Below are positions 26,224 to 37,174 of a stretch of DNA of 64,000 bases, piece by piece. A program made the translations under genes and the position numbers. This DNA comes from an uncultured Lachnospiraceae bacterium (GTDB lineage Bacteria > Bacillota > Clostridia > Lachnospirales > Lachnospiraceae): contig CADBEN010000007.1 in NCBI GenBank assembly GCA_902793685.1, positions 20,686 to 84,685 on the forward strand, given 5' to 3'. The notes beneath the pieces are model-generated. The model worked only from the letters and a program-made list of their open reading frames with translations. It did no database searches and was not told where the DNA came from. Every line of letters begins with the position of its first letter. The first letter of the stretch is position 1.

Positions 26224-27129
26224 ATGTTTGCAGGCATGACTATCTATAACCTTCTCTGGTTCTTTTTTCTCTACTCTGTCCTCGGCTGGATCGTCGAAGT
26301 CATATACCACGTGGTGGCCTGCGGCAAGATCGTGAACCGCGGTTTCCTGAACGGCCCGGTCTGCCCTATCTACGGCTTCGGCATGATCGGTGTCCTCTGG
26401 ATGGTTTTTCTGATCACACCGGAAGGGCAGGATCACCCCGGTCTCGTTTCTCTGTTCCTGGGCGGTATGCTGCTCACCACCGCCATTGAGCTCTTCGGCG
26501 GGTGGGCTCTGGACAAACTGTTCCACATGCAGTGGTGGGATTACAGTGACCTCCCCTTCAACTTCCACGGCTATATCTGCCTGAAGTTCAGCATCCTGTG
26601 GGGCATCGGTGTGGTCCTGGTGGTAACGGTCCTCCACCCGATCGTGTCGCTCTGGCCCTTCATCCTCTTTGAGAGTCCTGTGAGCTGGATCATCCTGGCC
26701 TGTGTCTATGTGATCTTTGCGGCAGACCTGGTCATCACCGTCCTGACCGTCCGCGGCCTGGCGAAGGATCTCGCGGAGATCGAGCGGCTCGGCAAGGCGC
26801 TCCATTCTGTCAGCGACAACATGACAGTGCAGATCGGGGAAGGTACCCTCAAAGCGCAGGAAAGGATCGAGAGCCAGCAGGTGCAGGCAGCCCTCGCGAA
26901 AGCCGAGATGCGCGACCGGATGGAAACTGCCCGTACAAACGCGGAGAAGCGCCGCGCAGAAATGAAGGCGCAGCTTGCGATCGTCCAAAGCCGTGCAGCT
27001 TCCGGAAAACTCTTCGGCAAGGGCCGTCTCCTGACTGCCTTCCCGGAACTGAAATCCCGGAATCATGAAAAGCTGATGGAAGATCTGAAGGAGTTCCTCT
27101 GGACCCAGGAATGGCCGGAAAGAGACTAA
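26224..27129 (+). CDS. Putative ABC transporter permease-type membrane protein (CmpB-like) with coiled-coil tail
   Basis: A 301-residue protein: five to six membrane helices in the first 175 residues (FFFLYSVLGWIVEVIYH, VCPIYGFGMIGVLWMVF, LSIFL-type segments) matching the family annotated as putative ABC transporter permease, then a charged helical C-terminal tail (about 185-265) and a short end. GLPN-like and QWWDYSDLPFNFHGYICL motifs are typical. No ATPase is nearby and the ABC link is doubtful. CAGGAGGCCTCTT precedes the ATG. Confidence 0.8.
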   Translation: MFAGMTIYNLLWFFFLYSVLGWIVEVIYHVVACGKIVNRGFLNGPVCPIYGFGMIGVLWMVFLITPEGQDHPGLVSLFLGGMLLTTAIELFGGWALDKLFHMQWWDYSDLPFNFHGYICLKFSILWGIGVVLVVTVLHPIVSLWPFILFESPVSWIILACVYVIFAADLVITVLTVRGLAKDLAEIERLGKALHSVSDNMTVQIGEGTLKAQERIESQQVQAALAKAEMRDRMETARTNAEKRRAEMKAQLAIVQSRAASGKLFGKGRLLTAFPELKSRNHEKLMEDLKEFLWTQEWPERD

Positions 27130-27165
27130 GGTTTTATCTCAGTCCAATGGAAATTTCCGGGCAGA

Positions 27166-27211
27166 CAAAACTGCCCTGCTAAGGCGATTGCCTTAACAGG
27201 GCAGTTTTTTG
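27166..27211. terminator. Bidirectional terminator
   Basis: AAAACTGCCCTG...CAGGGCAGTTTTTT with an inner AAGGC/GCCTT stem; lies between two convergent genes. Confidence 0.9.
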
Positions 27212-27231
27212 TTCTTCAGTATCTCAGGAGG

Positions 27232-27495
27232 TCACTCCTGCTTTCCGTCAACAGCTTCCGGGACAGGAATAAGGCCCAGGAACTCGTTCACGTAGGTGCA
27301 GACCTCTTCCGGGTTCATCCCGTGGACCATGCTTGCATCCTCCAGGGACTCTCCCTGGGAAGCCGGGCAGCTGATGCAGCCCATGCCGCACTGCATCAGT
27401 GCGAAAGCAGCATCCGGGTATTCCTTGATGATATCGCCCACCAGCATGTCTGTGGTGACCAGTCTCTTCTCTTCCATCTTCTTCTCTTCCGCCAT
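27232..27495 (-). CDS. DUF1858 hybrid-cluster-associated redox disulfide protein
   Basis: An 87-residue cytosolic protein with a DUF1858 domain: TDMLVGDIIKEYPDAAFALMQCGMGCISCPASQGESLEDAS. The closely spaced cysteines (CGMGCISC) are the family's redox pair and often sit near hybrid-cluster protein or nitrosative-stress genes. The start at 27495 has GAAAGGAGA upstream. The gene stands alone. Biochemical role not established. Confidence 0.87.
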   Translation of the reverse strand: MAEEKKMEEKRLVTTDMLVGDIIKEYPDAAFALMQCGMGCISCPASQGESLEDASMVHGMNPEEVCTYVNEFLGLIPVPEAVDGKQE

Positions 27496-27596
27496 GATTG
27501 TTTCTCCTTTCAAGCAGCGGCCTTTCACCGCAAAAACTTCTGTTGAGGCCGGGTTCTTCTCCGGCCGTAATTATTTTCTGAACAGCGTCACCGATG

Positions 27597-27625
27597 ATTA
27601 TACACTCTCTGTCAACTTTGGACAA
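27597..27625 (-). promoter_or_regulatory. Predicted sigma-A promoter of the DUF1858 gene
   Basis: On the minus strand, -35 TTGTCC (27620-27625), 17-nt spacer, consensus -10 TATAAT (27597-27602). It implies a leader of about 95 nt. Confidence 0.65.
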
Positions 27626-27770
27626 GCAGACATCGTCCGCAAGGGCAGCCTTCGGAATGCAGGCATCTGCAGGGATGTCCATATGTGCAGGAATTACGTG
27701 TGCAGGATTATAGAGCCGGGGTAATGTCAGGGACCGGAGAATAAGGTAAAATAGAGGTAACTGCCCAGAA

Positions 27771-27803
27771 CCCCAGACCCGGGGCGCTTTGCATCCCGCG
27801 TTG
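27771..27803 (-). repeat. Partial copy of the structured dispersed repeat
   Basis: Read on the minus strand, 25 of 33 bases match the second half of the repeat at 56829-56896, without gaps, including the GGGATGC...GC...CC hairpin core and the GTCTGGGG end. It lies in the 297-base gap before the glycogen debranching gene, which otherwise shows only the DUF1858 promoter and a GAAAGGAG ribosome site. Confidence 0.5.
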
Positions 27804-27825
27804 TCAGTGTCCGAAAGGAGCCGGC

Positions 27826-30039
<2,214 letters not shown>

Positions 30040-30057
30040 TGCCCTGCGGTTTCTGTT

Positions 30058-31434
30058 TTACCGCTTCAGAGTGAGGCCTCTCTGCCGGTCGCCCTTCGGG
30101 TTGACACCGAACTCATAGTCATTGCCCGGAAGGACAGCGTTGAGGATCACGCCGACAATCGCTGCGATGGCAAGGCTGGTCAGGGTGATGCTGGTGCCGC
30201 CGATCTCAAAGGTCAGGCCGCTGGAGAAGCCCAGGCCGCAGACCAGGATGCATGCCGCGACGATCAGGTTGCGGCTGTTGGCAAAATCCACCTTGTTCTC
30301 CACCACGTTCCGGATACCGATGGCGGAGATCATTCCGTAAAGGATGAAGCTGACGCCGCCGATGATGGCAGCCGGCAGGGAAGAAATGACCTGCGCGAAC
30401 TTCGGGATGAAGGAAAGGACCATTGCGTAGACTGCCGCCAGACGGATGACTCTCGGATCATAAACTCTGGAGAGCTCCAGAACACCGGTGTTCTCGCCGT
30501 AGGTGGTGTTCGCGGGGCCGCCGAACATCGCGGAGATGGCGGTGGCGAGGCCGTCGCCGACGAGGGTGCGGTGAAGGCCCGGGTTCTCGATGAAGTTCTC
30601 GCCCACCGTAGCGGAGATCGCGGACATGTCGCCGATATGCTCCATCATGGTCGCGATGGCGATCGGAGCCATGACCAGGATCGCGGTAAGGTCGAACTTG
30701 CAGATCTGGAAATCCGGAACGCCGATCCAGGAAGCAGAGGCGACGCTGGCAAAATTAAGCACTGCGGAGCCGTCCGGATTCGGAACGCCCGTGATCATCA
30801 TGATCAGTGCCACAACGTAAGAGATCACGACACCCATCAGGATCGGGATGATCTTGAAGAGGCCCTTGCCCCAGATGTTGAAGATGATGATGACCGACAG
30901 TGCGATCAGCGCCAGGAACCAGTTGGCGTTCGCGTTGCTGATTGCGGAGCCTGCCAGGGAAAGTCCGATGCAGATGATGATCGGTCCGGTGACCACCGGC
31001 GGCAGGAACTTCATGACGCGCTTCACGCCCACAAGCTTGATGACCAGCGCGAGAAGCAGGTACGTGAGCCCTGCCACGACGATGCCGCCGCAGGCGTAGG
31101 GAAGCTTCTCCCCGTAGGTCATATTTGCGTAGATCCCGGAATTCAGCTCAGCCACCGTCGCGAATCCGCCAAGGAACGCGAATGACGAGCCGAGGAATGC
31201 CGGGACCTTTCTTTTGGAAACAAAATGGAAAAATAAAGTACCAAACCCTGCGAAGAACAGCGTCACCTGAACGGAAAGTCCTTCCCCGTGGAAGTAGCTG
31301 TTGACCAGGATCGGTACAAGGATCGTCGCGCCAAACATCGCGAACATGTGCTGAAGTCCGAGCAGAAGCATCTTCGCCGTTCCGAGTGTTCTGGCGTCGT
31401 AGATACCGTCAGCCTTCTTTTCATACTGCTGCAC
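30058..31434 (-). CDS. NCS2-family uracil/xanthine permease
   Basis: A 458-residue nucleobase:cation symporter with about fourteen membrane segments. Family signatures are present: LGLQHMFAMFGATILVP at the start, GLSLAGSAIS, ATMMEHIGDMSAIS and GGPANTTYGENTGVL, which fits the UraA (uracil) branch more than xanthine. The likely start is a GTG at 31434, eight bases after GGGGG. A promoter fits at about 31531-31559 (minus strand TGGACT, 17 nt, TATTAT). The leader repeats CAGACCATC twice and can fold, but it matches no riboswitch I know. Confidence 0.88.
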   Translation of the reverse strand: MQQYEKKADGIYDARTLGTAKMLLLGLQHMFAMFGATILVPILVNSYFHGEGLSVQVTLFFAGFGTLFFHFVSKRKVPAFLGSSFAFLGGFATVAELNSGIYANMTYGEKLPYACGGIVVAGLTYLLLALVIKLVGVKRVMKFLPPVVTGPIIICIGLSLAGSAISNANANWFLALIALSVIIIFNIWGKGLFKIIPILMGVVISYVVALIMMITGVPNPDGSAVLNFASVASASWIGVPDFQICKFDLTAILVMAPIAIATMMEHIGDMSAISATVGENFIENPGLHRTLVGDGLATAISAMFGGPANTTYGENTGVLELSRVYDPRVIRLAAVYAMVLSFIPKFAQVISSLPAAIIGGVSFILYGMISAIGIRNVVENKVDFANSRNLIVAACILVCGLGFSSGLTFEIGGTSITLTSLAIAAIVGVILNAVLPGNDYEFGVNPKGDRQRGLTLKR

Positions 31435-31530
31435 TGGTTTTACCCCCTTTTCGAATCAAAGGCCATCCTCCGTGGGATACGATGGTCTGTTTTCCCCGGT
31501 CAGATGGTCTGCCTGAAATTTATCTTGAAA

Positions 31531-31560
31531 ATAATATCTCATATCAGGCAAAAAGTCCAG
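31531..31560 (-). promoter_or_regulatory. Predicted promoter of the nucleobase permease gene
   Basis: Minus-strand TGGACT, 17-nt spacer, TATTAT, followed by a leader of about 95 nt with two CAGACCATC direct repeats and a GACCATC/GATGGCC hairpin. Coordinates are accurate to a few bases. Confidence 0.5.
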
Positions 31561-31587
31561 TGCTTTCATTTTGGATTTCAGTATGTG

Positions 31588-31624
31588 AAAACGCACTGCC
31601 GGACCGCAAGCGCTCCGGCAGTGC
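31588..31624 (-). terminator. Terminator of the CbiK-type gene
   Basis: Minus-strand stem GCACTGCCGGA/TCCGGCAGTGC followed by GTTTTC, shortly after the stop at 31650. Confidence 0.7.
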
Positions 31625-31649
31625 TGCCATGCTCGTTTCATTTATGGAT

Positions 31650-32705
31650 TTATTTCACGGACTGAATTGCCTCTTCCGCGTGCTGTACATAGATCTTCCG
31701 GATCTCCCCGATCTCTCCGAGGCCCCGGAGCACGCATGCCACTTCATATCCCGCCTTTTCAAACTCTGATTTCCAGCTTCCTTCCTCGTCGCCGGCCATG
31801 TCGTTGTTGGCGTGATCGCCCGCCACGACCATCAGCGGCTCCAGGACCACCTTCTTATAGCTTCCGCCGGCGACTCCTGCGAGGACATCCTCCAGGTCCG
31901 GTTTTGCTTCGACGGTGCCGATAAAATAATTCTTCATTCCCTTATCCGTCAGGATATCCTGCATCTTCGCATAGACTCCGTTGGACTCCGCTTCCGTTCC
32001 GTGTCCCATGAAGCAGATAGCGGTCTCCCCGTCGTCATAGTCCTCCGTCGCCTTCACGATGGCGTCAGCCACCGCGCTGAAATCCTCGTCCGTGGTGAGC
32101 AGCGGCTTTCCGATCACGATCTGTTCAAAGCCGTCGGCGTACTGTGCGATCTCGTTCTCCAGATCCGTGTACTCCAGTCCGTTCATCAGGTGGGTCGGCT
32201 GGACCACCAGGGTCTTCACGCCGTTCTTCACTGCGCGGTCCAGAGCCTGGCCCACGTTGTCAATAACTTCCCCGTCCCGCTTTTCCACGTGGTCGATGAT
32301 GATCTGGCTGGTGAATGCGCGGCGGACGCTCCAGTCCGGGAATGCTTCCTGCAGGGCTTCCTCGATGGCGCCGATGGTCTCCCGGCGGCTGTCGTTGAAG
32401 CTGGTTCCGAAGCTCACCACCAGCAGTTCCTTTTCCCCGATGTCATCCCCGTTCCGCGGATCGTCCAGGGAAGCATCGCCGGTATCGTAGTTTTCTTCTT
32501 CCTCTTCTTCCGCCGTGGCCGCCTCGCCAGTGGTCTCTTCAACTGTGGTCTCCGCCGCTGTGGTCTCCGCTGCTGTAGTCTCAGAAGCCGGAGTTTGTGT
32601 CGTCTCCGCCGGAGCTGCCGTAGCTGCCGGCGCCGCACTGCCGCCGCATGCTGTCAGAAGTCCCAGGGCTGTCAGAAACACAATAGCTGTCAGATTCTTT
32701 TTCAT
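31650..32705 (-). CDS. cbiK: Lipoprotein sirohydrochlorin cobaltochelatase (CbiK-type)
   Basis: A 351-residue exported form of the anaerobic cobalt chelatase CbiK. It has a lipoprotein signal (LLTAC, C20), a Thr/Glu-rich linker (about 22-90) and a complete CbiK domain starting ELLVVSFGTSFNDSR. Metal and catalytic histidines are in QPTHLMNG (H172), FMGHGTEAE (H235) and AGDHANNDM. Cytosolic CbiK inserts Co2+ into sirohydrochlorin, but membrane-anchored homologues outside the cytoplasm are known and their role is less clear. AGGAGGAGAGATACT precedes the ATG. A cobalamin riboswitch and terminator lie upstream. Confidence 0.87.
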   Translation of the reverse strand: MKKNLTAIVFLTALGLLTACGGSAAPAATAAPAETTQTPASETTAAETTAAETTVEETTGEAATAEEEEEENYDTGDASLDDPRNGDDIGEKELLVVSFGTSFNDSRRETIGAIEEALQEAFPDWSVRRAFTSQIIIDHVEKRDGEVIDNVGQALDRAVKNGVKTLVVQPTHLMNGLEYTDLENEIAQYADGFEQIVIGKPLLTTDEDFSAVADAIVKATEDYDDGETAICFMGHGTEAESNGVYAKMQDILTDKGMKNYFIGTVEAKPDLEDVLAGVAGGSYKKVVLEPLMVVAGDHANNDMAGDEEGSWKSEFEKAGYEVACVLRGLGEIGEIRKIYVQHAEEAIQSVK

Positions 32706-32726
32706 AGTATCTCTCCTCCTTGATTC

Positions 32727-32768
32727 TAAAAAAATCAGCCCTTTTCCGATATTCCCGGAAAAGGGCTG
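32727..32768 (-). terminator. Riboswitch expression-platform terminator
   Basis: Minus-strand CAGCCCTTTTCCG / CGGAAAAGGGCTG hairpin followed by ATTTTTTTAG, between the cobalamin aptamer and the cbiK ribosome site. B12 binding would be expected to favour it and switch the gene off. Confidence 0.85.
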
Positions 32769-32885
32769 CCGCGCAGGCTTCCGCCTGCTGCATATCCACT
32801 GTAGCCGAAGCATCCGCAGGGAGATCTCCTCTCTGCAGACAGCTTCCCGGTACGGCCAGATCCGCGTGGCCCTCATCCGTTCTCT

Positions 32886-33085
32886 TCCGGCAGGTTTCCT
32901 GGCTTATGGATCAATGCGGAGCACAGCCTTCCCGGACAGAACACCCTGCGCTGCCGCGCGGATATTCCGGTCCAGTGACTGTGCGGTGCACGTTGTGCTC
33001 CGCTCCCCAAATACAGTGACGGGTTCGTACAGGATTCGCACCTGTTTCTCTTTTACCCTCTGCCGCAGCAGAGGCACCGGAAGAA
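32886..33085 (-). ncRNA. Cobalamin riboswitch
   Basis: Read on the minus strand, the conserved cobalamin aptamer blocks come in order: GGTGCGAATCC, CCCGTCACTGTA, GTCACTGG and the B12 box AAGCCAGGAAACCTGCC at 32889-32905. Flanking GC-rich stems fit the class. It precedes a terminator and the CbiK-type gene. Small departures (GTCACTGT for GCAACTGT) are within normal variation. Exact ends are approximate. Confidence 0.92.
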
Positions 33086-33189
33086 CAAAGTATTCAATTA
33101 ATAATCAATTCTATCGCAGAATCAGTTCCTCTGCAAGTGATACAGGGGAAGCGTGATCCCGCGTACTTCACATTTGCCGCATCCGTTGA

Positions 33190-35280
33190 TCAGTTTCCTT
33201 CGCAGGCATTGACCCATGCGATGAAGTTTTCCGTAGACCCGCCGGTACGCTCCGCCATGGTGTGTCCCTGTCCCCAGACCGTCTCGAAATCAACTGCATG
33301 ATCTGAGCCCAGGCTCATGAGGGCCAGCGCGAGATCCGTCTCCGTGCAGAGAGCCGTATCTCCCTGGCAGATGCCGGTGCGGATGCGCCAGTACTTCGCC
33401 GGGGTGCTGCTTCCTGCACCACCATAGTAGTCACAGAGATAATACATGGGATTATACATATCCACACGGGTACTGACCGGCATCCCGAGGGCATCTTTCT
33501 TCTGAAGGTCCTCCGCGAAAGCCTCTTCATACTCCGTTCCCTTCACCAGCTCCGCCAGCACCGGGTCAAAGTGAGCTCCTTCACCGTCCCCGTATCCGAA
33601 CAGTGTATTTTCGCCCTGCCCCGCATCCAGCTGGTCAAAGGCCCCCAGGGACTTGGATGCGGATTTCATGGCTTTGCTGAAGTCCGCAAGGCTCGTGATC
33701 TTCACTTTGCCGTTCGCCGAATTATAACTGACCCACTCGAAAGACGCATTCAGGGCAGCAATGTAGTCTTCCTTCGAATCATAAGTTCCGGAGAGAGAGA
33801 CCGCGGACGACGCACCCGCTTTCCGCTGAATGTTGTCTCTTGAAGCGTAATCTTCCGGCGCCTCGATGGAAGCAGTACCGTTCACCGGCTCGCTGCCCGG
33901 GCCTCCCTCCAGACCTTCCGGAAGACCGCTGTGCAGCACATCGCTGTCCTTTCCTTCCGGTCCGGCGATGCTGGCCGCCGTACCGCCCGTACCGCCGGGA
34001 CCGCCAAATCCGCCGGGAGCGGCCATGCCGCCATGGCCTCCCATGCCTCCGGGGCCTCCCATGCCGCGGGAAGACGCAGCATCCGCGTCATAGGGGAATA
34101 CTGTGTCCTTCAGGAAATGCTCCAGCGAGGTCTCGACGACACCGGTCAGATAGTCATAATAGCTGCCCGCCTGCCAGATTCCTTCTTCGGTTTCTTTCAG
34201 CGTCAGGATCTTCCCGTGCCCGTCCTCCAGTCCAAGTTCATTGATATAGGCTGCAAAGGCTTCCGCCATGCCGTCGGAAAGCTTCTGTTCTTCCTCCGTA
34301 AGACCTGTGCGGGAAGGGCCGAGATTCCACTCATAGGCCCAGTCCGCGACGTCCAGATTCGTGATCGGGCACCAGCACATGGACCCCTGGACCGCATCGC
34401 TCACGCCGCTGACCGCGCCGATCTCCTCCAGATACGGATCATAGAGGGGGCTGTCGCCGGAAGCGCCGAGGATCGCGCTCTGTGCTCCGCCGCCGCTCAT
34501 GCCGACGCTGTAGATATTCGCCGCCGCGCCCGGAAGGATCTCCCGGTTATAGCGGATATAGCGGACTGCCGCCTTCAGATCCGTTACGCCGAGGGGAGCG
34601 CCGTGATTCCGTCCTCTGCACCCTGCAAAAGCAATGACCATGCCTTCCTTCGTGTAGTCTGTGACTGTGCCGTAGCCGAAGGAACTGTCATAATCCGTGG
34701 GCGCCGCCATAGCGGAATAGCCCGGCGTGTTGACAGGAAGAATGACCGGAGCCTTGTCGGCAGTGTAGTTTCCGACTCTTCCCGCCGGATCGATCTCACA
34801 GGTGAAGGTTCCGTCGCCGTTGTCCTCGGCGATGAAATAACCGCCCGGCACAAAGAACCCCATGGTCTCATAGACCTCGTCCGCCGGTTTCTCACAGTAA
34901 GAGATCCCGGTCTGGTAGTAGACGTCATCGTCCGCGTTGTACTGCCACTTCGCCATATCGACCAGAGGCAGCTTCGCCGCCGACGCATCTTGCTCCGCTT
35001 TCTCAGAAGCCGCTTCTGTCTGGGCAGAACTGTCCGTCCGGGAAGCATTTTCCGTCTGGGCGCTGCTCTCCTTTTCTGCAGAATTATCCGGCTGAACGGC
35101 ATTTTCCGCCCCGGCGCTGTCCGCATTTCCGGTGTCTTCCGTCCTGCTTTCTTCCTGTGCTGCCGGAGTCCCTGTCTGTGGGGCTGCAGTACTCTGCCCC
35201 GCACTGCCGCAGGCCGAGAGCGCAAAGACTGCACTGATTGCAAGAATCAGGGCTTTTCCGCTGAAGTTCCGTAACATCAT
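33190..35280 (-). CDS. Secreted tannase-like serine hydrolase (lipoprotein)
   Basis: A 696-residue exported alpha/beta hydrolase. The lipobox is LSAC (C24), followed by an 80-residue Ser/Glu/Ala-rich linker and the hydrolase region. The nucleophile is S262 in YSVGMSGGGAQSAILG, and a C-terminal histidine lies in VWGQGHTMAERTG, matching the order in bacterial tannases, where a long lid domain separates them. A glycine/methionine-rich insert (GMGGPGGMGGHGG..., about 385-420) interrupts the lid. The start is placed at 35280 since GGAGGAG lies just before it. Galloyl, feruloyl or related plant ester cleavage is an inference. Confidence 0.72.
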   Translation of the reverse strand: MMLRNFSGKALILAISAVFALSACGSAGQSTAAPQTGTPAAQEESRTEDTGNADSAGAENAVQPDNSAEKESSAQTENASRTDSSAQTEAASEKAEQDASAAKLPLVDMAKWQYNADDDVYYQTGISYCEKPADEVYETMGFFVPGGYFIAEDNGDGTFTCEIDPAGRVGNYTADKAPVILPVNTPGYSAMAAPTDYDSSFGYGTVTDYTKEGMVIAFAGCRGRNHGAPLGVTDLKAAVRYIRYNREILPGAAANIYSVGMSGGGAQSAILGASGDSPLYDPYLEEIGAVSGVSDAVQGSMCWCPITNLDVADWAYEWNLGPSRTGLTEEEQKLSDGMAEAFAAYINELGLEDGHGKILTLKETEEGIWQAGSYYDYLTGVVETSLEHFLKDTVFPYDADAASSRGMGGPGGMGGHGGMAAPGGFGGPGGTGGTAASIAGPEGKDSDVLHSGLPEGLEGGPGSEPVNGTASIEAPEDYASRDNIQRKAGASSAVSLSGTYDSKEDYIAALNASFEWVSYNSANGKVKITSLADFSKAMKSASKSLGAFDQLDAGQGENTLFGYGDGEGAHFDPVLAELVKGTEYEEAFAEDLQKKDALGMPVSTRVDMYNPMYYLCDYYGGAGSSTPAKYWRIRTGICQGDTALCTETDLALALMSLGSDHAVDFETVWGQGHTMAERTGGSTENFIAWVNACEGN

Positions 35281-35374
35281 AGGCATCTCCTCCGATCATG
35301 ATCATTTATTATTCAGTTTAACACTTTTTTCCAGGGTTTTTACGAAAGCAGTTCAAAACTATCACAGTCGGAAG

Positions 35375-35409
35375 AAAAAACCCGTCTCCTTCAGGGAAAC
35401 GGGTTTTTT
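35375..35409. terminator. Terminator after the arabinose kinase gene
   Basis: AAAAAACCCGT / ACGGGTTTTTT stem; symmetrical, it ends the kinase transcript and insulates the esterase gene. Confidence 0.88.
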
Positions 35410-35464
35410 CTTACTAGGACTCAGCGGGGGAAGCCCCCTCTTTTTCAGGCTGCGTGAGCAGCAG

Positions 35465-37054
35465 TTATTTCATGGATTCGACGGCTGCGCGCTCCACCGG
35501 CAGCGCCGCGCGGTACAGCTCCATGAACTTCTCAAAGCCTTCGCTCTGCTCTGCCTTCGGCTCCGCGGTGTGGCCCTGCATTCCGGGGAAGATCTTCGCG
35601 TTCAGGAACTCCGGAAGGGTCTCCTTCTCTTCTCTGACTGCCATGAATGCCGCCAGGACCGCGATGCCCCAGGCACCGCCCTCACCGGCAGTATCCAGGA
35701 CCGTGACCGGTGCGTGGATCGCGTCAGCAAGATACTGCTCAGCGACACCCTCGGTCTTGAAGAGTCCGCCGTGGCCCACCATACGGTCCACAGCCACGCC
35801 TTCCTCTGCGAGGATGTCCATGCCGACCTTCAGGGCGCCCATGGAGGAATAGACCACGGAGCGCATGAAGTTCGCCAGATTGAATTCACAGTCCGTGGTG
35901 CGTGCGAACAGCGGACGGCCCTCGCTGAATCCGGTCAGGAATTCGCCGGAATAATAGCCGTAGGGGATCAGGCCTGCGCCGTCTGCCCGGCCTTCCAGAG
36001 ACTTCTTAAACAGCTTCGTGTAAAGATCTCCGGTGCCGACCTTGGCGCCGAAGGTCTCCAGAACTTCCTTGAACAGGGAGACCCAGGCATTGATGTCGGA
36101 GGTGCAGTTGTTTGCGTGTGCCATGGCGCAGGGCAGACCGTCCGGCGTGGTGACCATGTCGATCTCGCGGTACAGCTTTGCCAGCGGCTTCTCGAGGACG
36201 ACCATCGCGAAAGCGCTGGTGCCTGCGGAGACGTTGCCGGTGCGGACGCCGACAGAGTTCGTCGCGGTCATGCCGGTTCCTGCGTCACCCTCCGGCGGGC
36301 AGAAGGGAACGCCTGCCTCCAGAGTCCCGGTGGGATCCAGGAATGCGGCGCCGGCAGCCGTCAGAACGCCGGCAGCATCGCCCGCGCAGAGGACCTTCGG
36401 CAGGACCTCCTTCGCGGTCCAGGAGAACTTCCGGTCCGCGATCTTCTGCTCAAACTTCTCCATCATCCCCGCGTCATACTGCTTCGTCACGGAGTCGATG
36501 GGGAACACGCCCGACGCGTCGCCGACGCCCAGCACCTTTTCGCCGGTCAGCTTCCAGTGCACGAAGCCCGCCAGGGTGGTGACAAAGCGGATGCTGTCAA
36601 CGTGAGGTTCCCCGTTCAGGATCGCCTGGTAGAGGTGGGCGATGGTCCAGCGCTCCGGGATATTGAAGTCGAAGAGCTCCGTCAGCTCCGCTGCGGCCGG
36701 GCCCGTGATATTGTTTCTCCAGGTGCGGAAGGGAACCAGCAGCTCATCCTTCTCATTGAAGGCGAGATAGCCGTGCATCATGGCGCTGATGCCGATGGCG
36801 CCGAGCTTCTTCAGCGGGACGCCGTATTCCTTCTGCACTGCCGCGGCAAGGCTTCTGTAGGTGTCCTGCAGGCCTTCCGTGATGTCCTCCATGCTGTAGG
36901 TCCAGACACCGTTCTCAAGACGATTCTCCCAGTCATGGGTGCCGATGGCAAGGACTTCGCCGTCCTTGTCGATCAGGACCCCTTTGATCCTTGTGGAGCC
37001 GAATTCGATTCCGAGATATGCCTTGCCTTCCTGAATGCAGGTCTTGCGATCCAT
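35465..37054 (-). CDS. FGGY-family carbohydrate kinase, probable L-ribulokinase
   Basis: A 529-residue sugar kinase. It opens with the phosphate-binding YLGIEFGSTRIKGVLID, contains the sugar-site region AIGISAMMHGYLAF and a C-terminal ATPase glycine motif (VGHGGLFKTEGVAEQYLAD, TAGEGGAWGIAVLAAF). It differs from classical AraB, but the position directly after araA implies that it phosphorylates L-ribulose to L-ribulose 5-phosphate. Xylulose is an alternative substrate. TAGGAGGGAAATT precedes the ATG. No epimerase gene (araD) is seen in the window. Confidence 0.85.
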   Translation of the reverse strand: MDRKTCIQEGKAYLGIEFGSTRIKGVLIDKDGEVLAIGTHDWENRLENGVWTYSMEDITEGLQDTYRSLAAAVQKEYGVPLKKLGAIGISAMMHGYLAFNEKDELLVPFRTWRNNITGPAAAELTELFDFNIPERWTIAHLYQAILNGEPHVDSIRFVTTLAGFVHWKLTGEKVLGVGDASGVFPIDSVTKQYDAGMMEKFEQKIADRKFSWTAKEVLPKVLCAGDAAGVLTAAGAAFLDPTGTLEAGVPFCPPEGDAGTGMTATNSVGVRTGNVSAGTSAFAMVVLEKPLAKLYREIDMVTTPDGLPCAMAHANNCTSDINAWVSLFKEVLETFGAKVGTGDLYTKLFKKSLEGRADGAGLIPYGYYSGEFLTGFSEGRPLFARTTDCEFNLANFMRSVVYSSMGALKVGMDILAEEGVAVDRMVGHGGLFKTEGVAEQYLADAIHAPVTVLDTAGEGGAWGIAVLAAFMAVREEKETLPEFLNAKIFPGMQGHTAEPKAEQSEGFEKFMELYRAALPVERAAVESMK

Positions 37055-37123
37055 AATTTCCCTCCTAAGTCGGTCAAAAATCGGTCAGATCATCTGTCAA
37101 ATATACCGATCATCTTCAAGTCT

Positions 37124-37161
37124 GAAAAAAACTGCCGCATTCCTTATATGGAATGCGGCAA
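37124..37161 (-). terminator. Terminator between araA and the kinase gene
   Basis: Minus-strand TTGCCGCATTCC...GGAATGCGGCAGTTTTTTT. Lying inside the presumed operon, it should lower kinase expression relative to the isomerase or mark the operon end. Confidence 0.85.
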
Positions 37162-37174
37162 GGTTAGATCATAT

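Noticed and set aside
31435-31560. Purine, PyrR or other riboswitch ahead of the nucleobase permease gene
   Set aside because: The leader has two CAGACCATC repeats and a hairpin, but no purine aptamer core and no convincing terminator/antiterminator pair.
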